A stretch of DNA of 64,000 nucleotides from Legionella sp. PATHC032 (GTDB taxonomy: Bacteria > Pseudomonadota > Gammaproteobacteria > Legionellales > Legionellaceae), in NCBI RefSeq assembly GCF_026191185.1, contig NZ_JAPHOV010000002.1, positions 1 through 64,000 on the forward strand. The letters run 5' to 3'. Under the pieces are notes generated by a model, which was not told where the DNA came from, ran no database searches, and was given only the letters and a program-made list of their open reading frames with translations. Made by a program: the position numbers and the translations under genes. Position 1 is the first letter of the stretch. The number at the start of each line of letters is the position of its first letter. Positions 7,729 through 17,087 of this stretch are shown piece after piece.

Positions 7729-8475
7729 ATGATTGAAACTATGAAATCAGGACTTACTAAAACCCTACTGGCTAGTGTTGTAATAGTGCTTACGGGATGT
7801 GCAGCAACTCATACTGCTATAGAGCACGGTTCTTTACAAGTCAGCACCAAACAAAGTGAAACGATTTTTTTGGATCCAGTCCCAAACACTCAGAAGACAG
7901 TTTATGTTTCAGTAAAAAACACATCGGATGAAGACGTGGATATTGCTCCTCAATTAAAAACAGTCTTAAGCGCGCATGGCTATAAGGTTGTTAATAGTCC
8001 AAGTTCAGCTCACTATCTGTTACAAGCCAACGTACTCAAGGTGGGTAAAATGAGCGTTGCTGCAAGTCAATCTGCGTTGGGTGGGGGTTATGGTTCTGCC
8101 ATTGCGGGCGCAGCAGCAGGTAGTGCTGCAGGAAGTTTGACTCAATCAAGCACTGGTATGATAGTGGGTGGCCTTGCTGGCGGGGTCATTGGGATGGCTA
8201 CTGATTCTTTAGTCAAAGATGTGAATTACACCATGATAACCGATGTCCAAATCAGTGAGAGAGTCGGTAAGGGCATTAAAATCAATGAGCAGTTCCAATC
8301 TCATTTAAAAAACGGTAGCAGCACGGTTACTTCCCAAACATCATCGCGCGATAGTCAATATCAGCGCTATAGAACCCGCGTGGTATCTAACGCAGACAAA
8401 GTCAATTTAAAATTTCAAGAGGCTCGTCCTTCATTAGAACAGGGATTAGTCAAAGTGATTTCAGGAATCTTCTAA
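7729..8475 (+). CDS. traT: TraT-like surface exclusion and complement-resistance lipoprotein
   Basis: A 248-residue outer-membrane lipoprotein with signal sequence and lipobox VLTGC (Cys24), followed by the TraT signature: a VYVSVKNTSD strand and a glycine/alanine-rich membrane-spanning-like segment (GSAIAGAAAGSAAGS and GGLAGGVIGMA around residues 120-165). TraT lowers mating with cells that already hold the element and can protect from complement. In F it lies between traS and traD; here it opens the operon. AAGGA seven bases before ATG 7729 supports this start. Confidence 0.9.
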   Translation: MIETMKSGLTKTLLASVVIVLTGCAATHTAIEHGSLQVSTKQSETIFLDPVPNTQKTVYVSVKNTSDEDVDIAPQLKTVLSAHGYKVVNSPSSAHYLLQANVLKVGKMSVAASQSALGGGYGSAIAGAAAGSAAGSLTQSSTGMIVGGLAGGVIGMATDSLVKDVNYTMITDVQISERVGKGIKINEQFQSHLKNGSSTVTSQTSSRDSQYQRYRTRVVSNADKVNLKFQEARPSLEQGLVKVISGIF

Positions 8476-8530
8476 TGAGTCAAAGAACTTAAAAAGAGAT
8501 TTTATTCTCGTAATAAAAACATTGTGATTT

Positions 8531-8549
8531 TTGCTTAAAAATTAAGCAA
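8531..8549 (+). terminator. Stem-loop between traT and traA
   Basis: An eight-base perfect stem (TTGCTTAA / TTAAGCAA) with a three-base loop, followed by T-rich sequence. It may end traT transcription in part, or shape the leader of the traA mRNA that CsrA-type proteins could control. It is AT-rich and therefore only moderately stable. Confidence 0.4.
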
Positions 8550-8594
8550 TTTAGGTGCTTAAGGGATTTTTATAACCTAAAAACGGAGAAAGTA

Positions 8595-8882
8595 ATGAAA
8601 ATGGGTAAAAAGATAGTCAGTTTGATGCAAAAAGCAGGCTCGGCGTTCATGTTTGCAATGCTTTCAAAAAGTGTCTTTGCCAATGACTTATTGGCTCGTG
8701 CATTAGAAGGAGATGTCAAAGATTCGCTGGGAAGTGGTTCGATGTTTTGGAAAATCTTTATTTTGGTGGACATCATTCTTGCAACCGCAATGGCCGTCAA
8801 AAGCAAGAATCCCATGGTGTTTATTGGCGTGACTGCGGTTGCCTTTATTCCAGCCTTTTTACTGAAAACCTTTGTTTTTTGA
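8595..8882 (+). CDS. traA: TraA-like F-type pilin precursor
   Basis: A 95-residue precursor with a positively charged start, a hydrophobic signal region ending SVFA, and a mature part of about 62 residues with two hydrophobic segments separated by a short basic loop (AVKSKNP). This is the layout of F pilin: two membrane helices held in the inner membrane before assembly. It stands just before traL-traE-traK as in F. Sequence identity to F pilin is low by eye, so the call rests on size, topology and position. GGAGA seven bases upstream supports the start. Confidence 0.85.
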   Translation: MKMGKKIVSLMQKAGSAFMFAMLSKSVFANDLLARALEGDVKDSLGSGSMFWKIFILVDIILATAMAVKSKNPMVFIGVTAVAFIPAFLLKTFVF

Positions 8883-8894
8883 TGGAGGAAGGAG

Positions 8895-9191
8895 ATGAGT
8901 AACATGAACTATCAATTCTTAAACCACATTGATGCGCCCAAGAGGGTCTTAACGCTAACCATGGATGAGCTGGTAGTGACGGCCTTAAGCTTTATCTTGC
9001 TCATCCTCTCCAATCAAAAAGTATTGGTATCAATGTTGGGATTGGGTTTGTTAAGTGGGTTGCGGCATTTGAAGAAAGGGGAGGGTCCAAAGGTGCTTTT
9101 AGTGTTGGCTTATTGGTATTTACCCAGTTATATCACTCAGTTTTTTCTGCCCAAATTACCTTTATCACACCACCGTGTGTATGTGGCTTAA
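8895..9191 (+). CDS. traL: TraL, F-type pilus assembly inner-membrane protein
   Basis: A 98-residue membrane protein with the TraL start pattern (NHIDAPKRVLTLTMDEL) and two hydrophobic segments. TraL, a VirB3-type protein, helps build the pilus at the inner membrane. A ribosome site AGGAAGGAG precedes the ATG, 12 bases after the pilin stop, and traE follows nine bases later. Confidence 0.9.
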   Translation: MSNMNYQFLNHIDAPKRVLTLTMDELVVTALSFILLILSNQKVLVSMLGLGLLSGLRHLKKGEGPKVLLVLAYWYLPSYITQFFLPKLPLSHHRVYVA

Positions 9192-9200
9192 GGAGAGAGC

Positions 9201-9770
9201 ATGGATTTTAAAAGTTATCAAAGCCGCTTAAGTCAGCTGTCAGCACGGTTTAATCTGATGGTTGTTTTAGTATTTGGCCTTTTGATATCGAACGTTTTGC
9301 TGTCTTGCTTTTTATTTAAAGCATGGAATCAACATACGATTGAGGTCACTCCTTTTAGTGGTGCGCCTTCTTATTTGAAATCAGCTTCCAGTGTTGATGG
9401 CCACTATTTAAGCCTGATGGCAGAAAACTTTGTTAATGAACGTTTAAGCGTCACACCAGAAACGGTAGATGCCAGCCATCAACGCCTTCTTTCTTATGTT
9501 GGGCATCAAAACTACAACCAAATGCTACGGCTACTAACTAATGAGGCCAAGGTCATCAAAGATAAAAAAATGTCGTCCATTTTTTATATTGATAAAAATA
9601 AAGCCAACCCACACGAACTGACTGTCGTTGTTTCAGGGATTTTGAAGCGGTTTGTAGGGCTTCAAGCAGTAAATGACGAGCGTAAAACTTATGTTTTGCA
9701 GTTCCAATACAAAGACAGCCGTCTATCCATAGTTCAGTTTGCGCCTTTAAAGGAGAAACAAGATGCATAA
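9201..9770 (+). CDS. traE: TraE, VirB5/VirB8-type pilus assembly protein
   Basis: A 189-residue inner-membrane protein with one N-terminal membrane helix (about 18-42) and a periplasmic domain, the same size and shape as F TraE (188 residues). It belongs to the F-type assembly apparatus that joins inner and outer membrane parts. It overlaps traK by eight bases. Confidence 0.9.
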   Translation: MDFKSYQSRLSQLSARFNLMVVLVFGLLISNVLLSCFLFKAWNQHTIEVTPFSGAPSYLKSASSVDGHYLSLMAENFVNERLSVTPETVDASHQRLLSYVGHQNYNQMLRLLTNEAKVIKDKKMSSIFYIDKNKANPHELTVVVSGILKRFVGLQAVNDERKTYVLQFQYKDSRLSIVQFAPLKEKQDA

Positions 9771-10479
9771 ACCATTCAGTATTGCGCTGGCCTTATTATC
9801 AACGGTTGCAATGGGAGCTAACAGCATCCCCGTGAAAGACAACAGTGATATTGCATTAACTTTAAGTCAGGGTAACTACAACCGTCTTGTAGTCAAGAAC
9901 GATAAAATTATGGAAGCTGTATTCCCACCAAACGCTATGGCCATTAAGCGTGATGAGCAGGATGGCTCGGTGTATGTTATGCTCGCAGCCGCCAATCCCT
10001 TTACTTTATTTTTAACCACTGAGTCAGGCCGACATTTTTCAGTGACCGTAAATGGAGAAGAGTCACTGGGCAAGACCATTGAACTGGTTCCCGTGCTGCC
10101 AGTGGTTGCTGCATCCAAGACTCACGCCCCAATAACAAACCCTAAAAAAATCACTCAGGAAGCAGTCCCTGAAGCTATTATTGCCATGCTAACCCACATG
10201 GAACAACAAAAGCCATTTGCCGATGTGAAAGTAAGACGTCAATTTGGCCGCGCGGAGCACTGGTCAAAAGGATTAACGCTTTTACCCAAAGAGTCGTGGG
10301 ACAGCAAGTTGTTAAAGGGCGAAACCATCGAATTGTACAATGGCGGTAAAGAACCCCTGGAATTAGCGCAAGATTGGTTTGCTAAAGAAGGTACGCTTGC
10401 GATTAAGTTTTCCAAACCTTCCATTAAACCTGGAGAGCGTGCCATGCTGTATCGTGTGGAAGCGAGTCATCATGGCTAA
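9763..10479 (+). CDS. traK: TraK, secretin-like outer-membrane core protein
   Basis: A 238-residue exported protein with a signal peptide ending near VAMGANS, matching F TraK in length (242). TraK is the VirB9-like member of the outer-membrane core complex with TraV and TraB. The stop overlaps the start of traB by eight bases, which supports co-translation of the core complex. Confidence 0.9.
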   Translation: MHKPFSIALALLSTVAMGANSIPVKDNSDIALTLSQGNYNRLVVKNDKIMEAVFPPNAMAIKRDEQDGSVYVMLAAANPFTLFLTTESGRHFSVTVNGEESLGKTIELVPVLPVVAASKTHAPITNPKKITQEAVPEAIIAMLTHMEQQKPFADVKVRRQFGRAEHWSKGLTLLPKESWDSKLLKGETIELYNGGKEPLELAQDWFAKEGTLAIKFSKPSIKPGERAMLYRVEASHHG

Positions 10480-11845
10480 CTGGCAGTGGAATAAAATGGT
10501 TAAAGGGCGTCAAGTGCGCACCTTGATTGTCGTAGGATGTGGTCTGTTTTTTCTCTTTGCTATGATGATTGTGCTATTGGCCGATGATCGTCCCAAAAAG
10601 AATCTTGAGGCTAAAAAATCAGTGAATTTAACAGGAATCATAGAGGAATCGTTTACTGATGCGGTGGCTGACAATGCACTCACAGCACAACAAACAGAGC
10701 TTGAATCATTAAAAAAGCAAGTTAGTGAATTGACCCTTAACATTAAATCAATGGCCGAGGCACATCAAAAAGAATTGCAAGCGCAAAAAGAAGAATTGAC
10801 CTCTCAAGTACAAGAATTGGTTTTAGCTAATCAGGAAAAACAAAGTAATTCGGAACAACAAGATAACCCTTCCGAATTAAAGGAAGTTCAAAACCCTCAG
10901 CTATGGCATAACCCCAACGTGTATTCCATGAATAATACGATGAATAGAGGTACGGTTTTGTCTGATGCCATTCCACGTATCCACACCGTCTCTTTTCGTC
11001 CAAAACGACACATTACAAAGAAGCACCACAATTTCTATCTTAATCCTGCTCATTATGTGCCTTCTAATACATCAGTACGTGCCGTCATTTTAGGTGGTGC
11101 GGATGCAGATGCTTCAGTGAATGGCCAATCGAAAAATAATGGCGTGATGCTCTTTAAGTTTCTAGAAGACGGTACGCTACCGAATGGTCAGCGCTCACGC
11201 TTAAGAGGGTGCCGAGTCAGTGCCAATTCCTACGGTGATATTTCCAGCGAGCGTGCTTTTGCCACACTCTATCGTTTGTCTTGCGCTCATCCAGGCGAAC
11301 CCATTATTGACAAGGAAGTTACAGGCTGGGTGTTTTTCAATGGCAAGGTGGGTATTAAAGGGAAACCATTGATGCGAGATAACAAAGTGATGACTTGGGC
11401 TGGTGTGAGTGGTGCCTTGTCTGGTATTGCAAGTGCTGCACAATACGCGCAAAGCGTACAAGCCATTGGACCATATGGCGCAACATCCGTTGTGCCAAGC
11501 AGTCAAATTGCACCCTTTGCAGCTTATGGTGGTGCTTCCAAAGCAGCTGACACCTTATCTCAGTACTATGTCAAACGAGCAGAACAATACCATCCGGTGA
11601 TTCAGGTAGGTTCTGGCAATGTGGTTACCATCGTCTTTAAAGATGGCTTTTACTTGGAGCCCGATGAAGACAAGAGCCAACATGCGATGCAGAGGTATAA
11701 AGCGCAGGAGGAAACACAGGAATTGATTTCTAGAGGTGAGGAAGAGAAGAACTCGGAAATGAATTTTACAGTCCCTCCAGAAGTCTTGGGAAAAATTAAC
11801 CGTGTGAATACCTTAAGCCGCAATGAAACAGGAGGTTTACAATGA
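10472..11845 (+). CDS. traB: TraB, VirB10-like core complex protein
   Basis: A 457-residue protein with an N-terminal cytosolic tail, one membrane helix (about 16-38), a coiled-coil segment rich in Glu/Lys/Gln (about 70-125) and a C-terminal beta-barrel domain with the VirB10-type stretch GRCRVS-like RLRGCRVSANSYGD. TraB spans the envelope and links the inner membrane to the TraK-TraV ring. I take ATG 10472 (MANWQWNKM), because it overlaps the traK stop; longer in-frame starts upstream lie inside traK. Confidence 0.9.
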   Translation: MANWQWNKMVKGRQVRTLIVVGCGLFFLFAMMIVLLADDRPKKNLEAKKSVNLTGIIEESFTDAVADNALTAQQTELESLKKQVSELTLNIKSMAEAHQKELQAQKEELTSQVQELVLANQEKQSNSEQQDNPSELKEVQNPQLWHNPNVYSMNNTMNRGTVLSDAIPRIHTVSFRPKRHITKKHHNFYLNPAHYVPSNTSVRAVILGGADADASVNGQSKNNGVMLFKFLEDGTLPNGQRSRLRGCRVSANSYGDISSERAFATLYRLSCAHPGEPIIDKEVTGWVFFNGKVGIKGKPLMRDNKVMTWAGVSGALSGIASAAQYAQSVQAIGPYGATSVVPSSQIAPFAAYGGASKAADTLSQYYVKRAEQYHPVIQVGSGNVVTIVFKDGFYLEPDEDKSQHAMQRYKAQEETQELISRGEEEKNSEMNFTVPPEVLGKINRVNTLSRNETGGLQ

Positions 11846-12132
11846 GACACTCTATTGTTGTCCTAATGCCGATTATCTCAGTTCTTTTAACTGGCTGTGG
11901 CCCAATGAATTCTAATTTCAGCTGCAATGCCACGGCAGGTGACAGTTGTTTGACGATTGAGCAGGTCGATGCTATGACTCGTTTTGCTGATGATATAAAG
12001 CCAACAAAGCAGTCTTTGGGCATGATGAAAGCGGAAAATAATATCCCAAATCGCCAAGGGAAAATAATCAAACAAAATAACGGGCAATCTTTATGGGTTG
12101 CACGAAACATGGAGGAGAAATCATGGGCGTAA
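11842..12132 (+). CDS. traV: TraV, outer-membrane lipoprotein of the core complex
   Basis: A 96-residue lipoprotein with lipobox LLTGC (Cys19) and the short Cys-containing motif NFSCNATAGDSCLT typical of TraV. It is shorter than F TraV (171). TraV anchors the TraK ring to the outer membrane. The start overlaps the traB stop (ATGA) and the stop overlaps traC. Confidence 0.85.
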   Translation: MRHSIVVLMPIISVLLTGCGPMNSNFSCNATAGDSCLTIEQVDAMTRFADDIKPTKQSLGMMKAENNIPNRQGKIIKQNNGQSLWVARNMEEKSWA

Positions 12133-14720
12133 ATTTCTCTCTTTGGCGCGATAAAGCGCGAGATTTATTGCATCGTACAAGTCATCTACTTGGAGAAACT
12201 TCAGGAGTGAAACCTGATTCTCTTTGCTCCTATGATAAAGCATATGAGTCGTGTACTTTAGATTTGCCCTCTATCAAAAGCCTTTTACCCTATGAAACGG
12301 TGAATGAAGCCGGTTTTTTTGTGAATCGCAACTCAATGGGCTTTGGCTTGTTGTTAATGCCCATGTCGGGTGCGGATGAGTCCTTAATGAACAGCCTGTC
12401 GCAACTGTTTAAAAATAAATTAACTGTAGGGACGGATTGCACGGTGTTGTTGTATAAACACCCATGGATTGGAGAACAACTTGCGCAAAACTATGAGCCT
12501 ATTTTAAAACAAGGTGGTATTTATGCTGAGCTTGCACGGGAGACGCTGAAATACCATCTGAATGCCATTAAAAAAGGATATAAAAATGGCCGTAATGTGC
12601 CGGCGGGCTTAAGTGATTATTGTGGTTATCTTTTTGTTTCAAGACCGATGCAATCTGATGTGGAAGGGCAGCTCCAACTGTTGCTAGCCGACTTTGAATC
12701 CGAACTTAAAGTCGCGGGTTTTGGAATTAGGCGGTGTGGGGAAGATGAATTTAAGGTGCTGATGCGCGCATTAATTTCGCCTGATTTCAATGAGTTGTCC
12801 TGGCCAATCATTAATGAATCAGATGGGTTTATTGCAGAAGCTATACCCTGTCCCTCAACCGTGATTGAAATTGGAGATGAGGCTATCGAGGTATCAATTA
12901 CTGACTCTCAAGCACAAACAGTGCGAACTCGACTGGTTAATTGTGAGGTGAGTCACTACCCAGCCAAGCCATTTGCTTTATGGCAAACACCGGATTTATT
13001 TGCCAACTTGCTTGATACTGAGCAGGGGATCCAATGTCCTTTTTTAATTTCATTCACCATTCGAGGTATGAATCAGGAAAAGATGAAGGCGAAAGCACGT
13101 GCTCGTGCCAAATCCTTAAACGCGAATAATAATCCCGTTCAATCCTTTATTAACCCATCCATTCGTGAGGAAGCAGCCGAGTGGCAATTTGTGCACGATC
13201 ATGCATCAAAAGGCGAATTGCACCTTTTACCTACCTTTTATAATGTCATTCTTTATACAACTAGCGACCACGAACGTGAGCATGTTGCCAAGGCAATTGC
13301 AAGTTTTAGGCAAATGGGTTTTACATTAACTCAGAGCCGTTGCAAACAATGGTTAAGATTTTTAGGTTCCCTTCCTTTTATATGTACTTCCGGCCTTTTT
13401 TCGAGTCTTGAGCTCTTGGGCATGACCAAAAAACTGAGTCACGCCAATGTTGCTAATCTTCTGCCGGTCATTGCTGATTTTAAAGGAGCAAGACAGGGGC
13501 TCATTGTACCTACGTATCGCCATCAACTGTTTTATTTAAATACCTTTGATGACAGGGTTTTGCCCATAACTAATTTTAATCGACTCACAGTGGCTTCCAC
13601 AGGAGCTGGTAAATCTTTCTTTGAGCAAGCACAAATTTTGGATGGTTTATCGCGAGGCCAACAAATTTTCGTCATTGATTTAGGCGGCTCTTACAAGCAT
13701 TTATGCGAGATGGTTGGTGGCAGCTACATTGATGCCTCCACTTTGACGCTTAATCCATTTACGCTGTTTGATTTTGATGGGGTCACCGAGATTAAAGGGG
13801 AACAAGTCAACGATTACATTCAAATCAGAGATTTGTTAGCAATCATGGCAAGCCCGTCAGAGGCATTAGGGGAAGTTCAAAAAGCATGGCTTTTAGATGC
13901 TGTGACTGAATGCTGGAAAGCGCGGGGCCGTCACGCAAAAATGGATGATGTTTTAACCTCACTTCAAAGGATGCTAGAAAAACCTCAATCCCAAGGTGAC
14001 CAACGGCTTAAGGATTTGCTGATTTTGATGAGTAAATATGGAAGTCAGGGCATTTACGGCCACCTCTTTAACAGCGATACACCTCTACTCAATGGTTCCA
14101 ATTTGGTGGTTCTTGAAATGGGTGAGCTGGAATCTAACCCTGAACTGCTCACCATTGTCATGTTTGTCATGATCGTGATTATCCAGGGGCAATTTTATCA
14201 CTCGGATAGAAGGCGCGAAAAACGATGTATCATTGATGAAGCCTGGCGTTTTTTGGCTCGTGGTTCTAATCCAGTGTGTGCCAGCTTTATCGAGCAGGGC
14301 TTTCGTACTGCAAGAAAGCATATGGGTGGTTTTGCAGTCATCACACAAAACCTTTTAGACACCATGAACACTATTCAGGGACGTGCTATTGCGGCAAGTA
14401 GTGATACTAAAATCATTATGCGCCAGGGTTCGTTTAAGCAATACCTAGAGGAACATCCAAAGCATTTTAGTCCGCTTGAAGCACGTGTCATCGAATCTTT
14501 TGGTGAGGCAAAAACTCAAGGGTTTTCCAATCTGATGATTCAGTTTGGAAATGTCACCACGTTTCATCGTTATTTTTGCGATCCCTTTTCCCGCGTGCTG
14601 TTTTCAACCTCAGGGGATGAAGTAAGTCTCATTGAGTCGTTAACCAAACAAGGGGTCAGCTTAAGTGAGGCAATAAAACGCGTTGCAAACAAATATTATA
14701 GGGAGGAATTATGCGATTAA
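12123..14720 (+). CDS. traC: TraC, VirB4-type ATPase of pilus assembly
   Basis: An 865-residue cytosolic ATPase. Walker A is ASTGAGKS (about residue 490) and Walker B is CIIDEAW (about 701), with the FRTARKHMGGFAVITQN region that follows in VirB4/TraC proteins. It powers pilus assembly together with TraD. ATG 12123 follows the ribosome site GGAGG (the traV 3' end), and the protein begins MGVNFSLWRDK. The length is close to F TraC (875). Confidence 0.95.
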   Translation: MGVNFSLWRDKARDLLHRTSHLLGETSGVKPDSLCSYDKAYESCTLDLPSIKSLLPYETVNEAGFFVNRNSMGFGLLLMPMSGADESLMNSLSQLFKNKLTVGTDCTVLLYKHPWIGEQLAQNYEPILKQGGIYAELARETLKYHLNAIKKGYKNGRNVPAGLSDYCGYLFVSRPMQSDVEGQLQLLLADFESELKVAGFGIRRCGEDEFKVLMRALISPDFNELSWPIINESDGFIAEAIPCPSTVIEIGDEAIEVSITDSQAQTVRTRLVNCEVSHYPAKPFALWQTPDLFANLLDTEQGIQCPFLISFTIRGMNQEKMKAKARARAKSLNANNNPVQSFINPSIREEAAEWQFVHDHASKGELHLLPTFYNVILYTTSDHEREHVAKAIASFRQMGFTLTQSRCKQWLRFLGSLPFICTSGLFSSLELLGMTKKLSHANVANLLPVIADFKGARQGLIVPTYRHQLFYLNTFDDRVLPITNFNRLTVASTGAGKSFFEQAQILDGLSRGQQIFVIDLGGSYKHLCEMVGGSYIDASTLTLNPFTLFDFDGVTEIKGEQVNDYIQIRDLLAIMASPSEALGEVQKAWLLDAVTECWKARGRHAKMDDVLTSLQRMLEKPQSQGDQRLKDLLILMSKYGSQGIYGHLFNSDTPLLNGSNLVVLEMGELESNPELLTIVMFVMIVIIQGQFYHSDRRREKRCIIDEAWRFLARGSNPVCASFIEQGFRTARKHMGGFAVITQNLLDTMNTIQGRAIAASSDTKIIMRQGSFKQYLEEHPKHFSPLEARVIESFGEAKTQGFSNLMIQFGNVTTFHRYFCDPFSRVLFSTSGDEVSLIESLTKQGVSLSEAIKRVANKYYREELCD

Positions 14721-15046
14721 CTCCTCTATTTTTAGGTTGTGCATTAGCGGTTTTTGGTGTGGTTTTGGGTTTTTATGGTGTATCACCTCAAAAATCGATT
14801 GTTATTTTTGATAAAAAGGAAGTCTTAAGTCAATTCATTCGCCAATTGGCCGAAGCAAAAGCGACAGAGTCCCAAGTGGAGCAATCAACAAGAAGATTTA
14901 ATGCATTACTGAATAAGGTATTGGTTGATACAGCACAGCAAAAGAAAGTCATCATTTTAAGGGCGTCTGATGTTCTTGCCGGAGGTGTTGATATTACGGA
15001 TGAGATGCGAATTAAGATGAGCCACGCCATGAGGAACAAATTGTGA
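14711..15046 (+). CDS. trbI: TrbI-like F-type transfer protein
   Basis: A 111-residue protein with one N-terminal membrane helix (about 5-25) and a periplasmic helical part, in the place that trbI takes in F (between traC and traW). TrbI of F is 128 residues and affects pilus retraction and length. It overlaps traC by ten bases and traW by four. The identification leans on position and size. Confidence 0.75.
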   Translation: MRLTPLFLGCALAVFGVVLGFYGVSPQKSIVIFDKKEVLSQFIRQLAEAKATESQVEQSTRRFNALLNKVLVDTAQQKKVIILRASDVLAGGVDITDEMRIKMSHAMRNKL

Positions 15047-15678
15047 ACATTATTTTTTACTTGTTTCTTCTTATGATTTCAATGGGGCAAGTTCACGCCA
15101 AATCCTTTGGTGTAGTCGGTGAAGTGTTTCCTATTGCTGAAAAGAGCTTTTTAAGGCTCATTGAAGAACGGTTAGCCTCATTGAAGGCAAGTGGTGAGCT
15201 TAAGTCTTTGAATCAGCGCTGGATTCAAACGGCAGCCGAGCATGCGAATAGGCCACCAGCATTGAACATTGTGCGCACACACCATTCAATTAAACACGAG
15301 TACGTTCCTGAGATTACCTTAAGCCAAGACATAACCAATGAAAAAGGCCAGATTCTGTATTCAAAAGGAACTCATGTGAATGCGTTACAACATATGCCTT
15401 CCTATACACCGTGTTGGTTATTCTTTAATGCTGATGATGATGCTCAGTTAAATTGGGCAGATCATCAAAAAACTCAGTGTGCAAACCCTAAATTGATTCT
15501 GACTGGCGGTGCCGTCAATAAAGCTGAAAAAAGGTTGGACTCGGTGATTTATTTCGACCAGGCAGGGAAAATTACCAGCAAACTGCACATTGGTCACGTT
15601 CCAGCAAAGGTGATACGTCATCAAAACAGCCTTGTCATTCATGAACAAGCAATCAAGGAGAATGGCGATGTACTTTAG
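15043..15678 (+). CDS. traW: TraW, periplasmic pilus assembly protein
   Basis: A 211-residue exported protein with a signal peptide (cleavage near VHAKS) and the TraW start of the mature chain (KSFGVVGEVFPIAEKSFL). It begins with GTG inside the trbI stop. TraW works with TrbC and TraU in the periplasm in pilus growth. F TraW is 210 residues. Confidence 0.9.
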   Translation: MNIIFYLFLLMISMGQVHAKSFGVVGEVFPIAEKSFLRLIEERLASLKASGELKSLNQRWIQTAAEHANRPPALNIVRTHHSIKHEYVPEITLSQDITNEKGQILYSKGTHVNALQHMPSYTPCWLFFNADDDAQLNWADHQKTQCANPKLILTGGAVNKAEKRLDSVIYFDQAGKITSKLHIGHVPAKVIRHQNSLVIHEQAIKENGDVL

Positions 15679-16651
15679 AGTACTGCTTCTAACTGTTTTG
15701 TACCTTGTGTCCTATCAATCTTCTGCGAAGCTTTGTACAGGACATTTTGTGAACCCTATTACTGATGTATGCTGGCGATGTTTATTCCCCTTATCTATTG
15801 GCAACGCAAAGGTTGTGAATTCATCACTTCCTGATACTGAAAATGCATCCAGCCCTATAGGCGTTTGTCCAGCCAGCACCGGTGTTCGCTTGGGCTTGAA
15901 TATCGGATTTTGGGAGCCGATGGCGCTTACCGATGTCACGGATACACCTTATTGTCTGGTGAATCTTGGTGGCACTCAATTAAATCTGGGATTAAAGCAG
16001 GGAAGAGGTGGACGCCATGTGGTTGGTAATGGGCAGCAGAGAGCATTTTTTCATGTGCATTGGTATAAATATCCGCTCATTAACTGGCTTAATTTGATTA
16101 CCTCTTCAGGTTGCCTGCAAAAAGGTGATTTTGACATTGCTTATCTGACCGAACTTGACCCGACATGGTCTGATTCAGAGATGAGCTTTGTGTTAAGTCC
16201 TGAGTCAGTATTGTTTGGCAACCCTGTGGCCGCAAGTGCGTGTGCTGCGGATGCACTCTCATCTACCATCGCTAGTAAACCACTGGATAGCCTTTTTTGG
16301 TGTGCTGGCAGTCAGGGAACGCATTATCCGATGACAGGACACGTTAATGCGTCTGTATCACCCGTGCAAACAGCGTGGCTTCTGACTGAGCGCATGAATT
16401 ACAAAATGCACCGTGAGTTTTTAGTGTCTGACTCAAGCCCTAAATCTGATGCAATTTGCAAAGAGCATTATTACACCGTAACCCCTAAATCACGTTATCG
16501 CTATGAGCTGGTGAATCAGGTGGCTGATGGCAAGCGTTGTTATCCAGGGGGTTCAAGCACTCTAGCCTGGGAAGCCGGAAAAATCAAGCCGCATACACCT
16601 GACCAATATGGGTTTTTGGTGTGGCGAAAACGAAACTGTACGTTTCTTTAA
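15668..16651 (+). CDS. traU: TraU, periplasmic Cys-rich assembly protein
   Basis: A 327-residue exported protein with a signal peptide and a mature start CTGHFVNPITDVCWRCLFPL, the hallmark of TraU. It has many cysteines, which are likely disulfide-bonded by TrbB or TraF-type thioredoxins encoded below. AAGGAG seven bases before ATG 15668 decides the start, although ATG 15662 and earlier codons are also in frame. It overlaps the traW stop by 11 bases. TraU is important for DNA transfer and stabilises mating contacts. Confidence 0.9.
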   Translation: MYFRVLLLTVLYLVSYQSSAKLCTGHFVNPITDVCWRCLFPLSIGNAKVVNSSLPDTENASSPIGVCPASTGVRLGLNIGFWEPMALTDVTDTPYCLVNLGGTQLNLGLKQGRGGRHVVGNGQQRAFFHVHWYKYPLINWLNLITSSGCLQKGDFDIAYLTELDPTWSDSEMSFVLSPESVLFGNPVAASACAADALSSTIASKPLDSLFWCAGSQGTHYPMTGHVNASVSPVQTAWLLTERMNYKMHREFLVSDSSPKSDAICKEHYYTVTPKSRYRYELVNQVADGKRCYPGGSSTLAWEAGKIKPHTPDQYGFLVWRKRNCTFL

Positions 16652-16664
16652 GCAGGAGTTTGTT

Positions 16665-17087
16665 ATGTTAAGAAAAGGAATTTTGGTATTGATTGGGTCT
16701 GTAATCATGACCTCATCCTTTGCAGCACAAATATCTGTATTGGTTAGCTTTTCCATACCGGAAACTCTTTTGCAAGAGACATTAAAAGAGAGCGCTCAAT
16801 TAAACATTCCAGCCTATTTAAACGGACTTTATCGTGACTCGATGAGTGAGACGGCACTGAAGGTGATGGCATTAAGCAAGCATATTCCTAATTTGAACTT
16901 GGCAATTGACCCCACTCTGTTTGAGCGTTTCGGAATTCAGCAAGTACCTGCTGTAATTGTTGATGATGGTCAGACCTTTGATGTGATTTATGGCCATTTG
17001 AGCATTCAAGAAGGATTAGCTCGTATGGCAGGAAGAGGGGATGTTGATTTTACACCAAGGGATATCAGGAGGGTAATCGGTGAGTAA
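16665..17087 (+). CDS. trbC: TrbC, periplasmic assembly protein
   Basis: A 140-residue exported protein with a signal peptide (cleavage near SSFAAQ) and the F-type TrbC pattern VSFSIPETLLQETLKESAQL ahead of a thioredoxin-like fold (GIQQVPAVIV). The start at 16665 follows GCAGGAG; earlier in-frame codons overlap traU. TrbC pairs with TraW in F. It ends inside the traN start. Confidence 0.9.
   Translation: MLRKGILVLIGSVIMTSSFAAQISVLVSFSIPETLLQETLKESAQLNIPAYLNGLYRDSMSETALKVMALSKHIPNLNLAIDPTLFERFGIQQVPAVIVDDGQTFDVIYGHLSIQEGLARMAGRGDVDFTPRDIRRVIGE

Noticed and set aside
10379..10471. Longer traB start
   Set aside because: The extra 31 residues lie in traK in another frame; ATG 10472 overlaps the traK stop in the usual way.
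16608..16664. Longer trbC start
   Set aside because: It would overlap traU and precede the signal peptide; ATG 16665 has a ribosome site and a normal signal sequence.
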